This document shows, piece by piece, positions 20,734-32,486 of a DNA stretch of 64,000 nt (within the stretch, counting starts at the first letter, position 1; each line of letters begins with the position of its first letter). The stretch is taken from positions 1-64,000 of the forward strand of contig JAIWND010000016.1 in assembly GCA_025330725.1 (NCBI GenBank). Reading direction: 5' to 3'. Under the pieces are notes generated by a model that saw only the letters and a program-made list of their open reading frames with translations, was not told the origin of the DNA and searched no databases. The stretch is from Chlamydoabsidia padenii. Taxonomy: Eukaryota; Mucoromycota; Mucoromycetes; Mucorales; Cunninghamellaceae. The position numbers were made by a program, and so were the translations under genes.

Positions 20734-23700
20734 ATGGCAGCTCTACCGGATGCACTAGTGGTGGTACCTCTTGAATCAAAGGTACTTTTACCATCTGTTG
20801 TATTAAAATGCACATTAAAGGGGAAGGATGCCGCAGACCTCATTCGAAAACACTTTCGGCCGACTGAACAACGCAAACCTACATATGTGGTATGCATTCC
20901 ATTGAAACCGACGGATAAACCTTTGCCCAGCTCTTCTTCTTTAACGAACCCAACACTTGAAGATACTATCAACAAAAAGACCTCCACCATTACAAAGCAG
21001 CAATCTACTTCTCCAACTAATGACGATGATCATACTGTACTACTCCAACCTCATGAACGGGATATGCTCTATGATTATGGTTGTGTCGCTCGTGTCCTCC
21101 GCATCCAACGGTCCAGTCTCGGTGTTTTTACCATCTTTGTAGAAGGTGTTGGGCGGTGCAAGATCGATCACTTACTCCCATCGATTGATCCTGCCGTCAC
21201 TCTGGCCAAGGTTATTCATTTGGACTCTCCCTCAAAACAAGAACTAGAAGCTGCCAAGGACGACCTGATTGCCTTTCGTGCCCTGGCCAAGGAATTCCTA
21301 TTAAAGATGCGTGAATTGCAATTGCCGGATACCTTGACGAATCAACTGTCCAAATTGATTGATAATGTGTCTCCTCTGACTTTGGCGGATCTGCTGGTAT
21401 CGGTGATAGAAACCTCGTTAGATGAAAAGCTCTGGATGCTCTCGGCAACAAATGTCAAGGATCGTTTGGCCAAGGCTTCGGAATGGATGACACGACAACT
21501 CCATGTGCTCAAGATTAGTGAACAGATTCATTCTAGCATTGAAGGAAAACTTAGTAAAAAGCAACGTGAATTCTATTTACGACAACAGGTAAAGTGGAAA
21601 AAGAAGAAAAAGAACTAGAACAAGAACAAAAAACTCACTGACTTTTCTTCTTATTTTATTGTAGCTTGAAACTATCAAACAGGAACTGGGTGAATCGGAT
21701 TACTCTGGAGGTGGCAAAGATGATGATGAAATGGCAGTATTGGCTAGACGGTTGGACGAGGCGAATTTACCTAAAGAAGCAGCTACGGTCGTCCAAAGGG
21801 AATTGAAACGGATCAAGAAATTGCAGCCTTCTTCAAGCGAATGGTCAGTGACTCGAAACTATTTGGAACTGGTGGCGGATCTACCTTGGAATAAACAATC
21901 GGATGAAATCTTGGATATTGCACGTGCGAAACAGCAATTGGAAGGCGATCATTTTGGGTAAGTACTTGAAAAGGGTGGTGACTTTTATACCATGTTCTCA
22001 TATTTTAAATTATAGGCTGGATCATGTCAAGAAACGTATCATCGAATACTTGTCTGTGGCCAAAATCAAAGGCGATCTCAAAGCACCCATCATCTGTTTT
22101 GTTGGACCAGTAAGCTCAAACTTTTTGTCCTCTTAGTGATGGAATACTCATATTCATTTATATATATATATAGCCTGGTGTGGGTAAAACATCACTTGGG
22201 AAATCTATTGCTACCGCGCTTTCCAGGGAATTCCATCGAATCTCTTTGGGAGGTGTCAGAGACGAAGCTGATATGAGGTAACACAGCATAACATGATGAA
22301 AATGTACTGATAAACCTAACTCGATATCTTTATTTTAATTGTTATTGTAGGGGTCATCGTCGAACTTATGTTGGTGCCATGCCAGGATTGATTGTACAAG
22401 GATTACGCAAAGTAGGTGTAAACAACCCTCTTTTTCTACTAGGTAAGCCTCAAACATTCAAAAAATATAGACCCTTTTACTAATCCATCATTCTTATATA
22501 CATAGATGAAATTGATAAACTTGTCCACTCTACTCATTACGGTGATCCTGCTGCTGCCTTGCTCGAAGTCCTTGATCCGGAACAAAACAACTCTTTTTCG
22601 GATCATTACCTCAACCTCCCTTTTGATCTCTCGAATGTTCTCTTTATCGCCACTGCCAACTCGGTCGATACCATTCCTGAACCTTTACTTGATCGTATGG
22701 AGCTCATCCAACTGAATGGCTATACCTTTGAAGAAAAACTTCATATTGCTCGGTCACATCTTTTACCCAAACAAACAACGGCACACGGATTGGCATTGGA
22801 TCAAGTACAGATGGATGATCAAGTCTTGCTTAAACTGGCGGAAAATTATACCCGGGAAAGTGGCGTACGTAGTTTGGAACGAACATTGGCTTCTGTTGCC
22901 CGAGCGAAATGTGTCTCTTTGGCTGACTTGCGTGAAGCTGGTAATGAACATGATTACAACCCCAAGGTGGATCTAAAAGATTTGGAAGATATCCTCGGTG
23001 TACGTAGTAGGGAAAAAAAAAAAAAAGTGATCAAGAGACAACAATGAACTAACCGACGTTTACCTGCATAGATGGCCAAATATGAAAAAGAAGTAGCGGA
23101 ACGTGATCCTGTGCCAGGTGTTGTTACAGGTTTGGCTTATAGTGGGTCTGGAAATGGTGGTATTCTGTTTATCGAAACATCCAAGATGCCTGGAAAAGGT
23201 GAACTCCAATTGACAGGTAAGGATCAGGAGAGAGGGGAGAGACTATCCAAATGATGATACTTGACTCTCTTTTTCTTTTTTTTTATGGTTTTAGGGTCTC
23301 TGGGTGACGTTATCAAGGAATCAGCACAAATTGCTCTCACTTGGGTCAAGTCTCATGCCTATGCACTCAAAATAGCATCTTCTAATGATCAAAACATTGT
23401 TGAAAAACACGATATCCATGTCCACTTCCCCTCTGGTGCTGTACCAAAGGATGGTCCCAGTGCAGGTAAGCAATGATTATCTATAGGATGTCGAATGCAT
23501 TACTAATGATATGGTCTAGGTGTTACTTTGGTGACTTCATTGGTATCCTTGTTTTCCGGATACTATGTACCCAGTACCACGGCTATGACAGGTGAAGTCT
23601 CCTTACGGGGTCAAGTGTTACCGGTGGGCGGCATCAAGGAAAAGGTAGTCTCGGCTCATCGCGCGGGTATTCGCAAAATTATTCTTCCTTACCGTAATCG

Positions 23701-23848
23701 AAAGGACGTCAAGCAGGATGTACCGGAACGAGTCCAACAAGATATCGAATTCGTTTATGCAAAATCGGTATGGGATGTATTGGAAGCGGCTTTGATCACC
23801 GGCGACACGGAAAAATGGACGACTCGATCTTACGAAAGTCATCTCTAG
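20734..23848 (+). CDS. LONP2: Lon protease, peroxisomal type
   Basis: 858-aa ATP-dependent serine protease for peroxisomal matrix protein quality control. Nine exons: 20734-21588, 21665-21957, 22016-22109, 22174-22277, 22351-22442, 22506-22999, 23072-23216, 23295-23465 and 23520-23848. N-terminal LON substrate-binding domain (about residues 1-250, with a Ser/Thr-rich insertion near 80-115), coiled region, AAA+ module with Walker [14 protein letters not shown] split by an intron, Walker B LFLLDEIDK, and a C-terminal protease domain with the Ser/Lys dyad: Ser in PKDGPSAG (about 748) and Lys in GGIKEK (about 789). The protein ends Y-E-S-H-L. SHL is a PTS1 variant, and there is no mitochondrial presequence, so I assign it to peroxisomes rather than to mitochondrial Pim1. 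Confidence 0.95.
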
Positions 23849-24869
23849 TTAGTAGTAGTTAGATTTATAATTAGGATGCATTAGACTTTGCTTAATAAAA
23901 CTAGGGGTAGATAAAAGTTGAAAGTATGGTATGGTGCATAATAAAATGGAATAATGATGCGGGATGTGTCAAGCCGTTCTTGATGATTGATGATAACAAA
24001 AGAGGATGTCTCGAGTGTGATCATGGGGTATGGAGTATTTTGACGTTTTTGAGTTCCCAGTGATGTAAATACGGAACGTAGTTCTACTTTAACATGATAT
24101 TGACTTGGGGCGGGAATCGAAACAATTTCTGTAACTCCGATCAATGCCATTAACTCGGGTGACCTAAACAAGACAAAGGAACAATGTTGAAGATTAGTGA
24201 GCCTCGAGTCGGAGAATGCCAACAAAAAAAAGGGGGGGGGATGATCTTACTACGACCATTGCATTTCATAAACTTTAATCTAGTAAAAAGTGTTCACAGT
24301 AATAGATTTTTCTGTTATCTAACAAGTTCCGATTAAGCGAGTGATACTGGTGGATCAAATTAAAAAAGCGAACCAAACCAATGATCACCTCACATAGTCG
24401 GATCATCATCTACTTTTACCTCGCACGGTAAATGAAAAAAATAACTGAAATGTTTTATAAATGTAAACAAAACCTCAAATGATCATGGTGAAAAATCCAA
24501 AAGAAAAAAAGACGGGTTTATACACTTTTTTAAAAGAAATGGGAGAAGCTCACCATCGTCATATACCTTTGGCTCTTGTGTGACAAGCGGAGTTTTAAAA
24601 TAACCAAAAAAAGTTTTCTATGGTTCTTTAGTTTGATTTTCTCTATTTCCTTTTTTCTCTTGCTTCTTTTCTTTCTTTACCTTCTATTCGTTTTTTTTTT
24701 TTTTTTTTTTTTTTAAATCAGGGCAATTGTCAACTTATCTGATTCAAAACCTAAAACAACACACACATACTATTATACTATCGTTGCTACGTTTTTAATT
24801 ACAAATTACTGGATCTTGACATTTTTAACCAACTTATTTTACACATACTTGATCTATAAACTCCTTTGA
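23849..24869. other. intergenic, Lon 3' end / NHA1 promoter
   Basis: Contains a doubtful minus-strand exon (23881-24163), a variant promoter element near 24588 (GCGGAGTTTTAAAA) about 270 bp upstream of the antiporter, and a T24 run at 24691-24714. Confidence 0.45.
23881..24163 (-). CDS. possible small gene or 3' exon, unknown
   Basis: Open minus-strand segment converging on the Lon gene, bounded upstream by a good TTGTTTAG acceptor at 24164-24165. It begins in the frame SPELMALIGVTEIVSIPAP and continues YHVKVELRSVFTSLGTQ; the last 40 residues are AT-driven and less protein-like. A possible 5' exon lies near 24250-24275, but the donor there is weak and other splicings hit stops. Family not recognised. 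It could be a genuine short protein or the antisense of the Lon 3' flank. Confidence 0.35.
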
Positions 24870-27629
24870 ATGACAGTCCATGTTATACCTGGGGAATTTA
24901 ATCCTTTTACTATTGCCATTGCTATCCTTAGTGGTGTGATTCTCTTTTATGGTTATGTTTCCATGTTTGTGAAGGAACGAATGTTTCTGTCGGAAGCTTG
25001 TAAGTCCATATATATATATATATATACAGTATACTATTCACTTTAATACTAACTCTGATCACTTTGATCATTTTTTGCTAGTTGTCGCACTTATTGTTGG
25101 GATTATAGCGGGACCACTGGTATCAAATGGATTTAATCCTTATAGTTGGGATAATACTGATATGATCACCAAAGAACTTACAAGATGTGTGATTGCCATC
25201 CAGGTATGACAAAAAGAAAAGTGTTATACTTGTTACTGCTACTAACTACTTATTTATTTTCCGCATGTGTGTTTAGGTCATGGCTGTTGGTATTGAACTT
25301 CCAAAGTAAGTAAATATTGGGTGGGAACTGTTTGGAATTGTTTGTTTTATAGATACTGATCATCCATCCATCTTTTCTATTCTATCTACTTTAAGGCATT
25401 ATTTGAAAAAGGAATGGCGAACCATGTTTATGTTTTTGATCCCTATCATGATATTCATGTGGTTAATCAGTGGTTTATTCATTTGGGCATTAATTCCTCC
25501 TCTTGACTATGTAAGTAATAATGATGCCATATGACAAAAATAAATAAACCACTTGATGATTAACCATAAACTTCTTTATCTTCCTTTTACTAGTTACATG
25601 CTCTTGTCATTGCTGCGTGTGTATGTCCAACTGATCCAGTAAGTCATTTGTGTGGAAAAGTAACTATTTTTAACTAACCAACCTAAAACTTGTTTTCCCT
25701 TTGTAGATCTTAGCGAATTCCGTGGTGAAAGGTCGATTTGCTGAAAAACATGTACCTGCACATATTCGGAATGCATTATCAGCGGAAAGGTAAAACACCA
25801 ATTAAAGGATCGACTCTTTAATAATCATCATCTCTTACATTTTTAGTGGTGCTAATGACGGTATGGGATTCCCCTTCTTATTCTTGGCTATCTTTTTAAT
25901 TAATGAAGATAGTGTGGGTAGTGCTATTGGTAAATGGGTATATATCACTTTACTCTTCCAAATTTTACTCTCTTGTGTTATTGGTGCCGTCGTTGGTTGG
26001 GTTGCTTGTAAAGTCTTGCAATGGTCTGAAAGAAAGTAAGTAACCCTTCTTTCCTTGTGTCTTTTTACTCACATGTTTTCTTTTTCTTTTTCTTTTAATA
26101 GGCATTTAATTGATAAGCCTTCCTTCTTGTCCTTTGGTATTGCCCTTGCCGTAAGTATCTCTCTACCACTTTGAAAATGGATACTTCCGCTTTTACTAAT
26201 GAGAACAATTATTGCTGATATAGCTATTTTTAATGAGTATGACTGGATTCTCCGGTAGTGATGATGTCTTGGCCTGTTTTGTCGCTGGTAATGCCTTCTC
26301 TTGGGACGAATGGTTCCGAAAAGAAACGGAAGAAGCCCATTTCCAGGATGTGATTGATATGATGCTTAATTTGGCTGTCTTTGTGTATATCGGCACTATT
26401 ATTGTAAGTGACAACAAAAAGAATAAGGAAAATGAACACTAATATTCTTTAATTAGCCTTGGTCGGAATTCGGGAATGCCGAAATCGGGTTATCCCCATG
26501 GCGCTTGGTGGTAATTGCCATTCTGGTCCTTCTCTTCCGTCGACTACCTATTGTGATTGCCTTGAAACCTGTGATGCCGGCGATGAAAACTTACCGAGAA
26601 GCAATCTTTAGTGGTTGGTTTGGTCCTATGGGTGTGGGTGCTGTCTTTTTGGCCATGATCGCGAAAGAAGAACTTGAAGAAGTATACGAAGGCAAACCTC
26701 ATCCTGTGGCTTTGGAATTGATCAGCCCTGTGGTTTTGTTTATTGTTCTCGCTTCTACCTTGGTCCATGGTACCACTATTCCTCTCTTCAAGATTGGTAA
26801 TCGTATCCGTACTCGTACCCTCTCTGTCACCAGCACCGGTAGTAATCAAGTCCTTCGCCTTCCCAAGATTCAATTTGGTCAACAGCTAGGTCGCAAAAGT
26901 GCCGATGATGGGGATCGCCGAAGCCGACATAGTCATCATGAAGGTATGACCGAAGTACAACGTAACACCATCATCAATACCCTTCAACAACAGGAACGAA
27001 TGGAGGCAGCACAGAAACAATCGGGTGATTCTGGATCTGGACAAACTGCTACGGATACCGACTATGCTGCCATCGACATGCAGCAACAACAACCACATTA
27101 CAATCAACAGGACGACGATGACGATGATTTTGCAGAAGAAGACTTTTTACCTGGCGGCGATGACGAAGAAGATGAAGACAATAACATGATGACTCAACAT
27201 AGTATTCGGTTTTTGGAACCTGTCAATCCTCGTATGACAGCAAGTAGCTCATCATCACCATCTGGCAACAGCACCAATTTGGAAAAGAATGAAAACAGCG
27301 TATCTAGTTTTAGGGGATGGTTACACCGGAATCATAAGGATGCATCCACATCTTCTCCAGACGCACCAACAGGCACCATATCTCCACCACCACCTCCTAC
27401 TGCTGCTGAAAGCGACTCTCAACACCATCCTACTCCACAACGGCAACGATCCGAGGAACTCGATCCCAAGCATCCTAAAATTAACGTATGGGACGAAGAA
27501 ACTCATATCATTGTGGAAGATACTGATGGAACAAGACACGAAGTATTGGATAAAACAGGGGATTGGAAACCAGAAGTACAAGCTGTCGTTAAAACTATGG
27601 AAAAGGATATGGCCAACAACCCTGAATAG
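24870..27629 (+). CDS. NHA1: plasma-membrane Na+(K+)/H+ antiporter
   Basis: 704-aa CPA-type exchanger expelling Na+ and K+ in return for H+. Ten exons: 24870-24999, 25082-25203, 25277-25305, 25396-25510, 25594-25638, 25707-25789, 25847-26035, 26102-26150, 26224-26403 and 26457-27629. About 12 membrane segments fill residues 1-430. The ion site is clear: CVCPTDPILANSVVKGRFAE and AESGANDGMGFPFLFLAIF (the N-D pair). A long hydrophilic tail follows, with Asp-rich and Ser-rich stretches. It contains the fungal Nha1 tail motif VWDEETHIIVEDTDG. The tail is about 240 residues, moderate for the family. Together with the ENA-type ATPase at 35070 it would provide two routes for sodium exit. Confidence 0.93.
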
Positions 27630-28285
27630 ATTGATTCAAATATGCTTTATTTCAATACTAGTTATACCCTCTTCTCCATTTATTATTACTATTGCTTTAC
27701 TTTGTATTATGTCTCCATTTGCTACCCTTTTTAGATTTTATATCATTTGACATTTTGTACTATTAAAGAACGTTTTATTATACTATCTTAACCATTATGT
27801 CCTTTGTCGATTGACTATACAATAATAATTATAATAAAAAAAACTGTCTTTTATATCTGTGTTAACATATACAAACTTTACTGGCCCACAGCACATGTGC
27901 ATGAAATATATTTCAAACCCCTACCCACCAAGTCTATTGGTTTGTCTTATTCTCCTTCAATTAACCAAGATGTTGAGCTTGGCCTTAAAGATTCTGATAC
28001 TCAGTACTTTTAAACATACATAACAAACTACCTGAACCTAATTTACTCCAACATCTACCAAATTTAGTCTTAACACTAGTTATTAACCCAAAGCTCCTTT
28101 GACAGGTGATGTCAGCTTGAGGTTTTTTTCTTTAGTGTCGGTCGGGGTTTGAACTTCCTAAAGTGGCTGGCAAGATTTCCCTTATATTTTTTTTTCTTTC
28201 CTTTCTCTTTTTAACTTTTTTACCCTTAGACATCCTTTACTAGACTGCTGCCAACACCACTGGCTTTTTATCACCTTTTACCACC
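27630..28285. other. intergenic, NHA1 3' end / TOM40 promoter
   Basis: AT-rich. One exact promoter element (28143-28153); T-rich run before the TOM40 start. No gene seen. Confidence 0.5.
28143..28153 (+). promoter_or_regulatory. CGG-N2-TTTGAA element
   Basis: Exact copy about 130 bp upstream of TOM40, same orientation as the gene. Confidence 0.65.
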
Positions 28286-29478
28286 ATGACCACACCTATA
28301 GTTCCAACTAATGCTTCACCAAATCCTTCTCCTCGTATCTACTCTCCTCTCTCGTCATTCCCCTTGAAAGACCAAAAACCAGCAGGATCACCCATGAACC
28401 CACTCCACTGGTGCTCGTGGTTCTCTTATCAAAAGTCCAAGCTTAATCTACCTAACCCTGGCAAGTTTGAACGTTTACACAGCGAAGCAAAAGGTATAGT
28501 AATTGATATAAAAAAAAGAAAACACACGTAGAAAAACAAAACAAAAACAAAACAAAACAAAGCGCAAACAGCTACTTATCCACATTCTATTATAGACACC
28601 TTTGTGACCAACTACTTATTCGACGGTGCTCAAGCCAACATTGTCAAGGAATTGTCCGCCAACTTCCATGTCCAACATCAATTCTCCTTGGGGTCTCAAG
28701 TTATGCCTCCCATGTATAACTTTATGTCTGGTTATATGACAGAAAGAGTAAGTTGTGGAAATGATTAAGGTATGTATGATACGAGTATATATTAACACCT
28801 ATTTTTTATTTGTTATTGTTATAGACTATGGCTCAAGGCACTATGGATAACGATACCAATTTGAATGCTGTGGTTCGACACGCCTGGTCTCCTCAAACCG
28901 CCACCAAGATTGTTGCTCAACTCACCTCCATGCCTGGTCAATCCATGTTACAAATCGATCAAGACTACACCGGCTCCGACTTTTCCTGCAACATCAAGGC
29001 CATGAACCCCAACCCTCTCGAATTTACCGGGTTATATATGGCCAACTACCTTCAATCGGTCACACCCAACTTGGCTCTCGGTACCGAAGTCGTCTTGCAA
29101 CGTCCTACAGCCGATATGGAAGAAACAGCAATGTCATTGGTGGGTAAATATACTGGTAGTGATTATGTCGCCACTGCCCAATTCCAAGGTCTCGGTGCTA
29201 TTCAAGCAAGCTACTATCAACGTATTAACGAAAAGGTCGAATTCGGCGCTGAAATGAACATTATGGTGCAAAATGGTCGTCGTGAAGCGGTGGCTACAGT
29301 GGGTGGTAAATTCGACTTTAGACAGGCGACATTCCGTGGTCAGATCGATACTACTGGCAGAGTGTCTGCTGTCTTGGAAGAAAAAATGGCACCTGGATTC
29401 TCCTTCCTTGTCAGTGGTGATTTGGATCACATGAAGGGTCAAAGCAAATTTGGCGTTGGTATCATGTTGTCTGCTTAA
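28286..29478 (+). CDS. TOM40: mitochondrial import pore TOM40
   Basis: Beta-barrel channel of the outer mitochondrial membrane TOM complex; 337 aa. Three exons: 28286-28493, 28596-28747 and 28825-29478. The N-terminal 45 residues are Pro-rich and disordered, followed by NPGKFERLHSEAKDTFVTN, the conserved helix that enters the pore. The barrel region has the expected alternating pattern; TOM40 blocks include HQFSLGSQV, QIDQDYTGSDFSCNIKAMNP and VGKYTGSDYVATAQFQGLG. The protein ends KFGVGIMLSA, which fits the C-terminal beta-signal (charged, x, Gly, x, x, hydrophobic) used for insertion by the SAM complex. It is distinguished from VDAC by the N-terminal helix and the DYTG block. Confidence 0.96.
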
Positions 29479-29792
29479 ACTCTCTCTCTATTTACTCGTT
29501 AACTTATTTATATACACCCCATATAAAATGTATACTTCTCCCTCCTCCCCCCCCCGATTTTAACACATTGCATCCATATACTGTTTATTATCCCTTTATG
29601 AAAACAAAATGTAATATCAATAAATAAATTATGTAAACATTTATTATATCTTATACTGCTGGATCTGGTCTTTGATGGCACTTGTTGATGTCTCACTGGT
29701 ACAATTGGCGGCGTTTGAAAAATGTCTTGAAAAAAAAAAAAAAAAAAAGAGACCTGTTTGCCCACTCTTCTTCTTTTTTTACATTCAACACA
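29479..29792. other. intergenic, TOM40 3' end / U2AF promoter
   Basis: AATAAA near 29622 fits the TOM40 3' end; one exact promoter element (29709-29719) and an A-run follow. Confidence 0.5.
29709..29719 (+). promoter_or_regulatory. CGG-N2-TTTGAA element
   Basis: Exact copy (CGGCGTTTGAA) about 75 bp upstream of the U2AF start codon, same orientation. Confidence 0.65.
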
Positions 29793-30712
29793 ATGGCTGA
29801 ATATCTGGCTAGTATCTACGGAACGGAAAAAGACAAGTAAGTAGATCAATAAACAATTAAATTGTATATCGTCTTGTATAACTAACCTCCTTTCCTCCAT
29901 CATCATAACAGAGTCAATTGCTCTTTTTATTTCAAGGCAAGTCTACTCTTGTAAAAAAAAGAAAGGAAAAGATCCTTGTCCCACTAACACTTTATGATAT
30001 TCAGATTGGTGCTTGTAGACACGGTGAACGCTGCTCTAGAAAACATGTTAAACCGACCTTCTCACAAACGATGCTAATTGCCAACATGTATAGAACACCA
30101 GGACAAGATCAACCCCAGGTACCACCCGCTCAAGATCAAGCCGACTTTGATTTGTTTTATGAAGATATTTTTACTGAATTGGCATCCTTTGGTGAAGTAG
30201 AAGAAATGATCGTATGCGACAATGTAGGTGATCACTTGGTGGGTAATGTCTATTGTCAATTCCGATATGAAGAAGATGCAGGCAAGGCGGTGGAAAGCTT
30301 AAATGATCGATTTTATGCTGGTAAGAGGATGATGAAATAAACAGGGGGGGAGGATATCAATGAATTAATCGTGTGTGTGTGTATAGGTCGACCTCTTTAT
30401 GCGGAATTATCACCAGTAACAGATTTTAGGGAAGCTTGTTGTCGACAAAACGAAATAGCCGAATGTAACCGTGGTGGGTTTTGTAACTTTATGCACTTGA
30501 AACATCCTTCCAGATCACTTTTACGGGATTTAAAAGAAGGACAACGTTTGACGATTAGGGAAAAACGACGGGAGGCACGACAAGTGGAAGAAGGCGAACG
30601 ACAACGAAGGCGACAATTGGAAAAGGACGAGGAGGATAGACGACGATATGCTCCAACCGATGATGTAAAGGAAGAATACCATGATGCTCCCTCTCAACCA
30701 TTGGCCACGTAG
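29793..30712 (+). CDS. U2AF1: U2AF small subunit (U2AF35/U2AF23)
   Basis: Splicing factor that reads the AG at 3' splice sites; 236 aa. Four exons: 29793-29836, 29912-29936, 30005-30320 and 30387-30712. Intron 2 (29937-30004) begins GCAAGT, not GT. The protein across that junction, [17 protein letters not shown], is almost identical to the human one, so this is a real GC-AG intron. Domains: first CCCH zinc finger (about 17-42), U2AF-homology RRM (about 45-130, with [19 protein letters not shown]), second CCCH zinc finger in [20 protein letters not shown]. The C-terminus is Arg/Glu-rich and lacks a clear RS domain, as in S. pombe. Confidence 0.97.
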
Positions 30713-30914
30713 TATTAGTAGTAGTTTGTAAATGATTTACTTCAACAACAATAAAATGCATCATCTCTTTTTTTATGTACCACACATGGTTTAACACTAT
30801 AAAATCGCTCAATGTGGTCGGGGGTTAAAATATATAAAAAGGGGGTAAGTGGTCCTCTCCTTTCTCTCTTTCTCTCTCTCTCTCTTTTTTTTATCCTCGA
30901 CGTTGGTTTCACTT

Positions 30915-32132
30915 ATGAATCCACTTTTATTTGCTCTTTGTCTATCCACCTTGATTTTCGTCCATGCACTTCGTAAACGATCTTTGACCAGGGGTGGTGC
31001 GACGGGTGCTTTTGTATTGGGGTTAACAACCTTTTCATCTTCTTACTGGCTCTTCACCACCGTGCTCTTGACATTCTTTTTAACCAGCTCCAAACTAACC
31101 AAGGTAAATATAAACTATAACAAACTTGTTTTACAAGACCTAACAACGGATACTGTTTATTATTATTATTATTATTACTAGTTTAAAGCTGAACGAAAAC
31201 GCCAACTTGAAGATGAATATGATCAATCTTCAGAACGTAATATCGTGCAAGTTGCGTGTAATGGTCTTACTGGTGGTGTGGTTGTCACTTTATTTCACTT
31301 TATTGGTGATGCTTCTTTGACCTGTTATTCATTTGATAAGTGGCAAAAGGTGCTTGTTTGGATGTATATTGGGTAAGTCAAATGAATACAAAGACAAACG
31401 TGTTGGTTGACTCCTCCGCTTTTTTTTTTTTTTTTTTTTTTTTTTATTTTATTTTTTTAAAAAATTGTAGACATTATGCCTGCTGCTCTGGTGATACGGT
31501 AAAAAGTTAATTCTGACACGATTGAATTCTAGGTTTAACGACATTTTTATCTAGTGGGCTAGTGAATTGGGTATTTTGAATAAATCATGGCCTTATTTGG
31601 TGACGAAATGGAAACGTGTACCTCCTGGTACAAATGGTGGTGTATCTCCTCTTGGTCTTGCTGCATCTTTAGCAGGTGGTACCTGTGTTGGCTTGGCCGG
31701 TGCTTTATCTTTACTTTTAGATCAACGTTGTGATGGGTTTCATTGGGATTTGGTCGTGCTAGGTGCTTTGGCTGGTCTTGGTGGCTCGATGGTAGGTTGG
31801 GATGGAAAATAGAGCGGGTTAGCTTATTTTTTTTTTCTTTCTTCTTTTCTTCCCCTATTGATGCCATAGATTGATTCGATTCTCGGTGCAACCATCCAGG
31901 AAACACTTTACTCAAAGGAAAAGAAGATAGTGATTTCGGCTCAATCTAAAGACACTCAAGCTGTCAATGTTGGTGGATGGAATCTCTTGGATAATCATCA
32001 GGTATATACATTCTAGTTGAATCATTCACAGCTTACTTGAACGTTTTGTTTTATTAGGTTAATCTTGTATCTTCCTTGTTGACTTCTGGACTTTGTGGAC
32101 TGGCTTCATTGTACTTTTATAACGTTATTTAG
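30915..32132 (+). CDS. TMEM19/DUF92 family membrane protein
   Basis: 283-aa multi-pass membrane protein. Six exons: 30915-31103, 31182-31372, 31471-31498, 31555-31791, 31870-32001 and 32058-32132. The family hallmarks are present: [13 protein letters not shown] near the start, the block [15 protein letters not shown] assembled across a 28-nt exon, [20 protein letters not shown], and [13 protein letters not shown] near the end. The plant relative VTE6 is a phytyl-phosphate kinase and bacterial DUF92 proteins resemble CTP-dependent kinases of polyprenyl alcohols, so an isoprenoid- or lipid-kinase role is possible, but the fungal and animal members are uncharacterised. A variant promoter element (TCGGGGGTTAAAA) lies near 30819 just ahead of a TATA-like run. 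Confidence 0.88.
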
Positions 32133-32486
32133 TTAGTTTATATCAATTTGATAAAAGAATAGTATATAATAAACACTTTTTTTTAAAAATAATATTATAC
32201 AGTTGTAGTGCATCTTTCATTGGCATTAATCGGAGTTATATTTAAACCCAGTACCTCGACAAGTATGGGATGTAGGCTCTGACCCTAACACTAAATGCGT
32301 GTAACTGATCTATAAAATTGACAAAGTCATGCAGAAGACGGTATTATGTTGGATAATTGAGATTTTTATTATATAGTGAGATCAATGTCATTGGTATGTA
32401 TTTATTTACTGTACAAGATGGGAAGGGGGGGGGGAAAATAGAGAGTAAGAGAAGATGGATGTCATAATCCTAAAGGTCGACTATAT
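32133..32486. other. intergenic, convergent 3' ends
   Basis: Between the DUF92 and FYVE genes. AATAAA near 32168; G-run near 32425. Nothing else supported. Confidence 0.5.

Noticed and set aside
27804..28013. Small ORF between NHA1 and TOM40
   Set aside because: AT-rich 3'-flank translation (Ile/Tyr runs), no splice or homology support.
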